Assembly: GCA_003446295.1 (NCBI GenBank)
Contig: DMBB01000144.1
Location: 1 to 7,446, forward strand
Source: Erysipelotrichaceae bacterium
Lineage (GTDB): Bacteria > Bacillota_I > Bacilli_A > Erysipelotrichales > Erysipelotrichaceae
Direction: 5' to 3'
Length of the DNA: 7,446 nucleotides
The notes below the pieces were generated by a model. The model saw only the letters and a list, made by a program, of their open reading frames with translations. It had not been told where the DNA came from and searched no databases. Position 1 is the stretch's first letter. Each line of letters begins with the position of its first letter. Made by a program: the position numbers and the translations under genes. Below, one piece after another: positions 1-7,446 of the stretch.

Positions 1-1196
1 GCTGCCAGCCACAAGGCTGTTTTTGACTGACCGATCGACTGGAACAGCATATTGCCGTACAAGGTGACCGGCATCAGGAACAGTGATACAGACTGCCATC
101 TGAGTGCAGTCGTACCGATCCTGATAACTTCAGGGTCGTCACGGAAGAATGCTATAAACGCCTCTGCGTTCATGAACGATATCACTCCCATGATCATCAT
201 GAGCACAAGTCCGAGTTTAAATGCCACCCAGAATCCGTCCCTGACCCTGCTGTATATTTTTGCGCCATAGTTGAAAGCACTGACCGGCTGAAATCCCTGA
301 CCGATACCGATCGCTACGCAGAACAGGAAGTTAACGATCTTGTTGACGATCGACATGGCCGCAACAGCTGCGTCACCATACGTTCCTGCCGTGGCATTCA
401 TGACGATCGTTGAGACAGAGTTCAGTCCCTGTCTTGCAAGAGACGGACTGCCGACAGTCACGATATTCTTAAACACTTCAAATTCATTCGTAACATATTT
501 CGGTGAGATCCTTGCCTGTGTCTGTCCTCTGAGATACGGCATGATCAGAATACATGCGCCTGTATACTGTGAAATGCATGTTGCCAGACCTGCACCACCG
601 ATCCCCATATGCAGAACAGATACCATCAGATAATCCAGGAAAATGTTGAGAATTCCTCCTGAGGTTAGTCCGATCATGGCAAAGAATGCTTTTCCTTCAT
701 ATCTCAGAATATTGTTCATCACACAGGAAGTAGTCATTGCCGGGCCTGCGATCAGGATCCAGAAGGCGTAGTCTACAGCGAACGGCAATATTGTCTCTGT
801 TGACCCCATCATCCTCAGCATCGGTTCCATCATCAGCATTCCTCCGGCCAGGATCAGGGCTCCTGTTGCGAACGCAGCGAAAAAACTCGTTGATGCATAT
901 TCCCTGGCACTCCCGACATCATGCGCTCCGAGCTTACGGGAAATATTCGATCCTGCACCATGCCCGAACATAAAACCGAATGCCTGCAGGATCGCTGAAA
1001 GTCCGAACACCACTCCGGTCGCTCCGGAAGCACTCGTTCCGATCGTTCCGACAAAATATGTGTCCGCCATATTGTAGATATTTGTTACCAGCATCGAAAT
1101 GATCGTCGGTATACCCAGTTTCAGGATCAGTTCCGTAACCGGAGTCTCCGTCATCTTCTGAAACTGTTCTTCATTGGTTTCGTTTCTGTGTGCCAT
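1..1196 (-). CDS. MATE family efflux transporter (MepA-like), C-terminus cut by window edge
   Basis: This is an inner-membrane multidrug and toxic-compound extrusion protein; members of the family export cationic drugs or metabolites in exchange for Na+ or H+. I translated the minus strand by hand from ATG at 1196 and found no stop as far as base 1, giving 398 visible codons; the family is usually about 450, so roughly the last 50 residues (final membrane helices) lie outside. Visible hallmarks are the N-terminal stretch ending YNMADTYFVG (residues 41-50), the GSNISRKLGA stretch (about 82-91), and the second-half signature with QP at 303-304 and NYGA at 309-312. Hydrophobic helices recur throughout. 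The start is well fixed: an in-frame TGA lies 18 nt upstream with no other start codon between, although the ribosome binding site (AGG in GCAGGTACGGAT) is weak; ATG at codon 15 is the alternative. It is divergent from the glucosidase gene. The transported substrate cannot be told from sequence. Confidence 0.95.
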   Translation of the reverse strand, partial: MAHRNETNEEQFQKMTETPVTELILKLGIPTIISMLVTNIYNMADTYFVGTIGTSASGATGVVFGLSAILQAFGFMFGHGAGSNISRKLGAHDVGSAREYASTSFFAAFATGALILAGGMLMMEPMLRMMGSTETILPFAVDYAFWILIAGPAMTTSCVMNNILRYEGKAFFAMIGLTSGGILNIFLDYLMVSVLHMGIGGAGLATCISQYTGACILIMPYLRGQTQARISPKYVTNEFEVFKNIVTVGSPSLARQGLNSVSTIVMNATAGTYGDAAVAAMSIVNKIVNFLFCVAIGIGQGFQPVSAFNYGAKIYSRVRDGFWVAFKLGLVLMMIMGVISFMNAEAFIAFFRDDPEVIRIGTTALRWQSVSLFLMPVTLYGNMLFQSIGQSKTALWLA

Positions 1197-1254
1197 ATCC
1201 GTACCTGCTTTATATCATCATCATACACGAACTTCCCGTCTTCCCGCATTCATC

Positions 1255-1279
1255 AAGCACATTATCGATAACCGTGCTT
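1255..1279. promoter_or_regulatory. Inverted repeat in divergent intergenic region, candidate operator
   Basis: Arms AAGCAC (1255-1260) and GTGCTT (1274-1279) are perfect inverse complements. They flank a second perfect palindrome, TTATCGATAA (1262-1271), with gaps of one and two bases. This nested dyad lies between two divergent genes and upstream of the candidate glucosidase promoter, as expected for a repressor or activator site. The inner palindrome is too compact to make a good RNA hairpin, there is no T-tract, and so a terminator is unlikely. The regulator is not in the window, and its identity is not predicted. Confidence 0.4.
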
Positions 1280-1307
1280 CTGCAAACGAGTGAAAATGAT
1301 GCTGCTG

Positions 1308-1336
1308 TTCAATCAGGCGCTGTTTTCAGTTATCAT
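1308..1336 (+). promoter_or_regulatory. Candidate sigma-A promoter of the glucosidase gene
   Basis: A -10-like TATCAT (1331-1336, five of six to consensus) is preceded after exactly 17 bases by a poor -35-like TTCAAT (1308-1313, three of six). A start near 1343 would leave a leader of about 30 nt containing the ribosome binding site. The weak -35 would fit an activated or regulated promoter, but the match could be chance. Confidence 0.35.
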
Positions 1337-1356
1337 ATAGTCAGGAAAGTAATTTT

Positions 1357-2843
<1,487 letters not shown>

Positions 2844-2861
2844 TCGAAGCTGCTCTCAAGC

Positions 2862-2901
2862 AAAAGCAGAAGTCCGCTGTGTTGTTGTGACTTCTGCTTT
2901 T
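2862..2901. terminator. Bidirectional intrinsic terminator between convergent genes
   Basis: Arms AAAAGCAGAAGTC (2862-2874) and GACTTCTGCTTTT (2889-2901) pair perfectly over 13 bp around a 14-base loop. Read on either strand the hairpin starts with A residues and ends in a T run, so it can stop transcription of the glucosidase from the left and of the MMPL/heptad-repeat operon from the right. It occupies most of the 75-base gap between the two stop codons. Confidence 0.9.
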
Positions 2902-2918
2902 CATATCTGTTTGATCAG

Positions 2919-5900
2919 TTATCTGATTTCTTCGGTTTTAATGATGAATTTCACTTTGTCATTTTCTGATCCGGTACTTCCGCTGAAGTTTTTGTAAGTA
3001 TTGCCTGCATCCATGACTGCCCGGATCTGATCAAGTGCTTCAGGGAGATCATTTTTCAGTGTGCTGACCAGTCTTGTGATTCCTTCATTTTCAAATTTCT
3101 GCATTCCTTCAAGAAGCTTCTGCGCACCGTCATCCAGTTCTGCAGTTCCTTCCTTCAGCCTGCCGGCACCATTCATCAGTTCTCCTGCACCATCGTCAAG
3201 CTGTCCGGCTCCGTCGGCGAGTTCGTCTGCACCGTGATCAAGTTTTTCCGTTCCATCTTTCAGGTCTCCGGCTCCTTCGTCAACAGCGGCAGCACCGTTC
3301 TTTATTTCGCCCGCACCAAGATCCAGCTGAGCCGTACCTTCCTTCAGTTTTCCGGCACCATCATTCAGCTGTCCGGCACCTGTCTTCAATACCTCGGCAC
3401 CGGTATTGACCTGGGATGTTCCTTCTGCAAGAGAAGCGGCTCCCGTATCTGCTTTTGCGGCACCATCATTCAGCTGACTGATGCCCTGCGCAAGCTGTGT
3501 GATTCCGCCGTTCAGCTGTTTTGCTCCTTCAGCCAGAGACTTCAGACCGCCGGCTACCTGGTCTGCACCGTTCAGAAGAGATGCCTCTGAACCTTCCGGA
3601 ATTTCTTCGATTCCGGCTTTTATGGCATGAGCACCGCCAACGATCTGCTGTGCCTGTTCATTTAATGCGGCAGCACCTGCGGAAAGCTGATGTGCTCCGC
3701 TCTGCAGAACTGTCAGACCTGCAGTTTTCTGTTCTGCATTTCCATTCAGGATCTGATCAACAGAAGACTTCAGAATGATGATCTGACTGCGGAATCCGTT
3801 GTCCGGATGAGCTTCCAGCAGGGATGCATATGTGTTCAGCGCATCTGTAAATGCCTGCTTTGCCTGCATCAGTTCCATACCAGCATGTTCCGGAGTGGTT
3901 TCTTCTTCATTCATCAGGCGAGTATGGTTTCCTTCCGGCCGGTAAGCTGTCTGTACCGGTTCCGTATTTTCCTGATTTTCCGCACTTTCCAGTATCTGTG
4001 CCTCAAGCTCAGCGATCCTTGCCTGAAGCTCAGCGTTTTTCTGTTCCGCAGCTTCCTTTTCTGCAGCAAGCTGATCCCTTTCGGAAGTCAGTGTATTGAT
4101 ACTGTCATTTAAACGATTGTTTTCAGCAGTCAATGCAGCGATCTGCTCACTTTGATCCGTAATGACAGTAGTCTCTTCCGATGTGTTTTCCTGTACCGGA
4201 TTGTTTTCTTTCAGGACTGCATTTTCTGCCTTGAGTGCATCGTTTTCTTTTTTCAGTTCATCACTGTTTTCACGCAGTGTGCTGTTCTCCTGTTCGAGGT
4301 TTTCAATCCTGGACTGAAACTCCTCCGTATTCTCTGAGTTTTCAGAAGTGCCGGCTGTATTCTGCATTGATTTCTCATAAGCAGCCTGCTTCAGAGCCAG
4401 ATCCTGTGCGGCACTCATCACCTGATTGTAGGCGGCCGCTATATCAAATGCTGTCTGGGCTGACCCGGTCATCTGTTCCAGGGAAGCCAGCTGTGTCTGT
4501 GTCTGCTTCAGGCTTTCCACTGCCTGATCAATGCCTCCGGAAATCTGTTCAGCACCGGTACTGAGTGCTTCAGTGCCCTGCATCAGGCCGGGCTGCTGTC
4601 CGTTTCCATCCAGAGCAGCTGTGTAATCGGAAACACCTTTATCCAGTGCGTGCAGGCCGGCAGCTACTGCTGCGGCACCTTCTGCCAGAGTCTGTGATCC
4701 GTCTGCAGCAGCTGCACTGCCGCTCTGCAGAGTTTCCGCACCGTCTTTCAGCTGTGATGCACCGCTTCTCAGTGCTGCTGTTCCCTGCTTTAATGCATCA
4801 GCTCCGGTCTTCAGGGCTGCTGTGCCTTCCGCGAGGGATCCGGCACCTTTCTGCAGGTTTTCCGTACCATCCGCCAGCTGTGCAGCGCCTTCCCTGACAG
4901 AAGCTGTTCCATCCTTCAGACTGACTGTGCCGTCTTTCAGTTTTTCGGTTCCGTTCTTTAACTGTCCTGCTCCGTTTTTCAGCTCAGATGTTCCGTCTTT
5001 CAGATCGGAAGTACCGTTTTTCAGTTTTGAAGTGCCGTCTTTCAGCCTTCCTGTTCCTTCTTCAAGCTCTCCTGCACCGCTGCGCAGCTGTGCTGTGCCG
5101 TCCTTGAATGCTGCTGCACCGTCCAGAAGCTGAACTGCACCGTTCTGCAGTTCATCGATTTTTCCGGTTAATTCATCGGTATCAAAATCCAGATCAAGAC
5201 CGGAGAGCAGATCGGAATCTGCCAGTGTGAGTGTCATGCCGAGCGTAAAATCCGTGACATCTGCTTCGATTTCAATGAAATCCGGAATATCGCTGTCTTT
5301 CAGTTTGTCACGAAGGTTTTCATCTTCGCTCAGGCTGTCCTTCAGCCCGGGGAAGACTACGCCCGCCGCAAACAGATCTTTTCCTTCGCTGATCAGTTTT
5401 CCGTTGGTTACCTTTACGTTGGAGAAATGTTCCGCGTCCAATTTCATGCCGCTGACCATTACAAACGGAACTGATGCAAGACGTGAAGTTCCATTGACGG
5501 TGATCGTTTTCTGTGCGCTGTTGACATAATCCATGCGGATCACAACATGCCCGTCCTTGCCTGCAAGCTCGTCTGCACTGACTGGCTTTCCGTTCAGCTG
5601 ATAGGAAATGTTCACCTGTACCGGAACCTGTTCGTCAGTGGTGCCCTGGTAATAAATATCTTTTCCTTCTGCATTCCAGATCAGATTGCCCTGAGCATCT
5701 TTCCGAAATGTTTCGCTGCCGCTGACATTTGCAATGTTCTCCAGACCTGAAACATCGCGTACCTCTTCGTTTTTCTGCGTCTTCAGACGGTCTGACACTA
5801 TTACTTTCTGTTTCTGACCAGACGCATCTGCAATGATATATACTGTCTCTTCTTTACCGGTTTCCTCTTCCGTTTCCATGGCTGAGACAGGGAGAACGCC

Positions 5901-5957
5901 AAGTGCAAGCATCAGTGATGTACTGATGACGAATGTAATTCTGAATCTGTTTTTCAT
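2919..5957 (-). CDS. Secreted Leu-x-x-Gly heptad-repeat protein, MMPL partner
   Basis: A 1012-residue exported protein of unknown biochemical function. Residues 1-26 are a signal peptide (basic MKNRFR start, hydrophobic core, PVSA before a likely cleavage site). Residues 27-266 form a globular domain rich in predicted beta strands (VYIIADASGQ near 39-48, IYYQGTT near 101-107, PFVMVSGMKLD near 164-174). Residues 267-441 are an unbroken run of x-x-x-Leu-x-x-Gly heptads. Residues 442-542 are mixed helical sequence. Residues 543-660 are a classical Glu/Leu-rich coiled coil. Residues 748-951 are a second heptad tract. The C-terminus ends in a short motif, KVKFIIKTEEI. I see no C-terminal membrane helix, LPXTG or lipobox. 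The heptads resemble those of YhgE/Pip-like proteins, but its membrane helices are absent. The start is fixed by AGGAGG 7 nt upstream. It follows the MMPL gene by 12 nt, so it probably works with that transporter as a cell-envelope accessory. Confidence 0.93.
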   Translation of the reverse strand: MKNRFRITFVISTSLMLALGVLPVSAMETEEETGKEETVYIIADASGQKQKVIVSDRLKTQKNEEVRDVSGLENIANVSGSETFRKDAQGNLIWNAEGKDIYYQGTTDEQVPVQVNISYQLNGKPVSADELAGKDGHVVIRMDYVNSAQKTITVNGTSRLASVPFVMVSGMKLDAEHFSNVKVTNGKLISEGKDLFAAGVVFPGLKDSLSEDENLRDKLKDSDIPDFIEIEADVTDFTLGMTLTLADSDLLSGLDLDFDTDELTGKIDELQNGAVQLLDGAAAFKDGTAQLRSGAGELEEGTGRLKDGTSKLKNGTSDLKDGTSELKNGAGQLKNGTEKLKDGTVSLKDGTASVREGAAQLADGTENLQKGAGSLAEGTAALKTGADALKQGTAALRSGASQLKDGAETLQSGSAAAADGSQTLAEGAAAVAAGLHALDKGVSDYTAALDGNGQQPGLMQGTEALSTGAEQISGGIDQAVESLKQTQTQLASLEQMTGSAQTAFDIAAAYNQVMSAAQDLALKQAAYEKSMQNTAGTSENSENTEEFQSRIENLEQENSTLRENSDELKKENDALKAENAVLKENNPVQENTSEETTVITDQSEQIAALTAENNRLNDSINTLTSERDQLAAEKEAAEQKNAELQARIAELEAQILESAENQENTEPVQTAYRPEGNHTRLMNEEETTPEHAGMELMQAKQAFTDALNTYASLLEAHPDNGFRSQIIILKSSVDQILNGNAEQKTAGLTVLQSGAHQLSAGAAALNEQAQQIVGGAHAIKAGIEEIPEGSEASLLNGADQVAGGLKSLAEGAKQLNGGITQLAQGISQLNDGAAKADTGAASLAEGTSQVNTGAEVLKTGAGQLNDGAGKLKEGTAQLDLGAGEIKNGAAAVDEGAGDLKDGTEKLDHGADELADGAGQLDDGAGELMNGAGRLKEGTAELDDGAQKLLEGMQKFENEGITRLVSTLKNDLPEALDQIRAVMDAGNTYKNFSGSTGSENDKVKFIIKTEEIR
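3105..3716 (-). repeat. Second Leu-x-x-Gly heptad tract (21-bp coding periodicity)
   Basis: This encodes residues 748-951 of the heptad-repeat protein. From Gly797 to Gly951 a glycine falls every seventh residue for 22 steps without a slip; one eight-residue unit just before Gly797 breaks register with the earlier part. Typical units are AGQLNDG, AGKLKEG and ADELADG. By hand count, the last 120 or so residues hold about 25 Asp/Glu against 10 Lys/Arg, so this tract is clearly acidic. Confidence 0.9.
3978..4331 (-). other. Central coiled-coil segment of the heptad-repeat protein
   Basis: Encodes about residues 543-660. Hydrophobic residues recur at a/d spacing in runs such as IENLEQENSTLRENSDELKK and LQARIAELEAQILE, with almost no glycine or proline except a short break (NNPVQENTSEET, about 585-596). 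This is ordinary coiled-coil sequence, unlike the glycine-bearing heptads on either side. It may mediate oligomerisation; that is inference. Confidence 0.8.
4635..5159 (-). repeat. First Leu-x-x-Gly heptad tract (21-bp coding periodicity)
   Basis: This encodes residues 267-441. Glycine occurs at every seventh position from 273 to 441 (25 glycines, 24 heptads) with no phase slip; Leu or another hydrophobic residue precedes most of them by three. Typical units are TSKLKNG, TSDLKDG and TEKLKDG. The DNA shows a matching 21-base rhythm, with CCGTCTTTCAG or CCGTTTTTCAG recurring on the plus strand, most regular between about 4910 and 5050. By hand count acidic and basic residues are nearly balanced through residue 413. 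Confidence 0.92.
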
Positions 5958-5964
5958 TGCTGTT

Positions 5965-5970
5965 CCTCCT
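5965..5970 (-). promoter_or_regulatory. Ribosome binding site overlapping the MMPL stop codon
   Basis: On the minus strand the sequence reads TGAGGAGGAACAGCA followed by ATG. The AGGAGG shares its first A with the TGA stop of the MMPL gene and lies 7 nt before the heptad-repeat start. This arrangement suggests translational coupling of the two genes and rules out an internal promoter in the gap. Confidence 0.9.
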
Positions 5971-7446
5971 CAGACATTAACAGTCTTTGTTGTTCTGGTT
6001 ATGATGCCGTCGAAAATCAGAAGCAGACTCGGCAGCAGGAAGATAACGCAGATCATGCTGATCAGAGCTCCGCGTGACATCAGTACGCAGAGTGAACTGA
6101 TCATATCGATGTCGGAATACATTCCAACGCCGAACGTCGCGGCGAAGAATGAAACGGCACTGACAAGAATTGATTTTGTGCTGACATTGACCGCTTCTCT
6201 GACAGCAGTCTTTTTGTCTTTCCCTTCGCACCGTCCCCGCAAATATGCGGTAGTCATCAGAATTGCATAGTCCACCGTGGAACCAAGCTGGATCGTTCCG
6301 ATGACAATAGATGCAACAAACGGGAGTTTTGTACCGGTAAATGCCGGAATTCCCATGTTCACAATGATTCCGAACTCAATGACCGCAACCAGCAGCACCG
6401 GTAACGATACGGAACGGAATACCAGTGCAATGATGATGAATATGACGGCAATGGATACCGTACTGACTGTATTGAAGTCATGATCCGTTACATGGATCAG
6501 ATCTTTCGTACATGGTGCTTCACCGATCAGCATTGATCCCTGGTCATACTTTTTGGCGATGCCGCTGAGCACTTCCACCTGACTGTTGACTTCTTCACTG
6601 GCGACTTCATACTCTGATCCGATCAGCAGCATCTGCCAGTCATCCGTGATCAGGGATTCTTTCAAATGATCCGGGATGAGTTCCTGCGGAACAGAAGGCG
6701 GCAGGATCGTGTTCAGTCCGAGCACCCATTTCACACCCGGTTCCTGCTTCATTTCATCAGCCATTTTCCGGACTTGCTTGGCGGGGACATCCGCATTCAT
6801 CATCAGAATGTGCGTACATGTCATGTCGAACGTATCATGCAGTTTTGCATTGGCAACAATGCCGGGAAGATCACGGGGAAGCGTACTGTCGAGGTTGTAG
6901 TAAATAGCAGTATGACGGTAGCCCCACACTGCCGGCCCCAGCAGAAGTACTGCCAGCGCCAGCAGAGGATATGCGTGCTTTGTGACAAAGTCTCCGATGC
7001 CGGCAAAATCTTTGAGCAGCGGCCGGTGCTTTGTTTTTTTGATCGGACCGTCAAAGAACAGGATCATTGACGGAAGAACTGTAATACAGCTGATCACGCC
7101 GAATACGACGCCCTTTGCCATGACGATGCCCATATCCATGCCGAGTGTAAAGCTCATAAAGCAGAGGGCTATGAATCCGGCGATCGTTGTGACGGATGAT
7201 CCGATGATTGAAGTGAACGTTTCTGCAATGGCTTTTTCCATTGCTTCTGCGGGAGGATTCCCTTCTTCCTGATGTGCTTCATAGCTGTTCCACAGGAAGA
7301 TAGAGTAGTCCATGGTAACACCGAGCTGCAGCACTGCAGCCAGTGCTTTGGTTACATAAGAGATCTGTCCCAGGAACACATTGGTACCAAGGTTGCAGAT
7401 AATTGCCATCCCGATTCCTGTCAGGAATATGAACGGGATCAGATAG
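5970..7446 (-). CDS. MMPL/RND-superfamily transporter, N-terminus beyond window edge
   Basis: A proton-driven membrane exporter of the MMPL branch of the RND superfamily. The reading frame stays open to the right edge (YLIPFIFLTGIG precedes the Met at 7409), so 491 residues are visible and about 200-240 are missing: helix 1, the first extracytoplasmic domain and probably helix 2. Counting from Met 7409, TM4 carries GVTMDYSIFLWNSY with Asp34-Tyr35, and its second-half counterpart TM10 carries GSTVDYAILMTTAYL with Asp380-Tyr381; these are the paired Asp-Tyr motifs linked to proton relay in MMPL proteins. TM5-TM6 end at FFDGPIKK, TM7 is near 147-164, a second extracytoplasmic domain of about 145 residues spans 166-310, and TM8-TM12 end at LIFDGII. 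It is the upstream gene of an operon with the heptad-repeat protein. The substrate is unknown; related proteins export lipids, siderophores, peptides or drugs. Confidence 0.94.
   Translation of the reverse strand, partial: YLIPFIFLTGIGMAIICNLGTNVFLGQISYVTKALAAVLQLGVTMDYSIFLWNSYEAHQEEGNPPAEAMEKAIAETFTSIIGSSVTTIAGFIALCFMSFTLGMDMGIVMAKGVVFGVISCITVLPSMILFFDGPIKKTKHRPLLKDFAGIGDFVTKHAYPLLALAVLLLGPAVWGYRHTAIYYNLDSTLPRDLPGIVANAKLHDTFDMTCTHILMMNADVPAKQVRKMADEMKQEPGVKWVLGLNTILPPSVPQELIPDHLKESLITDDWQMLLIGSEYEVASEEVNSQVEVLSGIAKKYDQGSMLIGEAPCTKDLIHVTDHDFNTVSTVSIAVIFIIIALVFRSVSLPVLLVAVIEFGIIVNMGIPAFTGTKLPFVASIVIGTIQLGSTVDYAILMTTAYLRGRCEGKDKKTAVREAVNVSTKSILVSAVSFFAATFGVGMYSDIDMISSLCVLMSRGALISMICVIFLLPSLLLIFDGIITRTTKTVNV

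Noticed and set aside
52..973. Plus-strand open frames of 72, 97 and 78 codons at the left edge.
   Set aside because: They are antisense to the MATE gene, which translates continuously with family motifs across the same bases.
1209..1266. Promoter for the MATE gene: minus-strand -10-like TATAAA, TATGAT and GATAAT.
   Set aside because: None has an acceptable -35 at 16-18 bases, and the nearest is too close to the start codon. The MATE promoter remains unassigned.
3234..5133. Several open frames on the plus strand of 85-140 codons, rich in Pro, Ser, Phe and Gln.
   Set aside because: They lie antisense to the heptad-repeat gene and simply mirror its 21-bp periodicity and biased codons. They lack ribosome binding sites and family features.
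3105..5159. The 21-bp repeats as a possible CRISPR or minisatellite of non-coding nature.
   Set aside because: The repeats keep one reading frame without stops, diverge at the amino-acid level in a heptad pattern, and have no spacers.
5833..6483. Plus-strand frames of 145 and 68 codons over the operon junction.
   Set aside because: They are antisense to the MMPL gene and the signal-peptide end of the heptad gene. Their hydrophobicity mirrors the transmembrane codons of the other strand.

Overview
The window looks like chromosome from a Gram-positive, gut-type Bacillota (Clostridia or Erysipelotrichia-like). The reasons are strong AGGAGG ribosome binding sites, moderate base composition, a MepA-type MATE pump, a phospho-beta-glucosidase of the kind that works behind a PTS, and an MMPL exporter paired with a secreted Leu-x-x-Gly heptad-repeat protein. 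This assignment is inferred from gene content and style. No rRNA, tRNA, mobile element or CRISPR array was seen.

Layout. Bases 1-1196 (minus strand) hold a MATE-family multidrug/cation efflux protein that runs off the left edge, losing its C-terminal end. Bases 1197-1373 form a divergent intergenic region with a candidate promoter, a good ribosome binding site and an unusual inverted repeat. Bases 1374-2843 (plus strand) hold a complete GH1 6-phospho-beta-glucosidase of the E. coli BglA type. Bases 2844-2918 are a short convergent gap almost filled by a perfect 13-bp hairpin with A/T tracts, a bidirectional terminator. Bases 2919-5957 (minus strand) encode a 1012-residue secreted protein built from two long Leu-x-x-Gly heptad rods separated by a classical coiled coil. 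Bases 5970-7446 (minus strand) encode an MMPL/RND-superfamily transporter whose N-terminus lies beyond the right edge.

How the genes work together. The MMPL gene is upstream of the heptad-repeat gene in one operon. The gap is 12 nt, and the ribosome binding site of the second gene overlaps the stop codon of the first, so the two products are probably made in a coupled way and act together at the membrane or cell wall. The function of this pair is not established, and it is the most interesting part of the window. The glucosidase would split phosphorylated beta-glucosides imported by a PTS permease not visible here. The MATE gene is divergent from it and may share control through the intergenic inverted repeat, though no regulator gene is in view.
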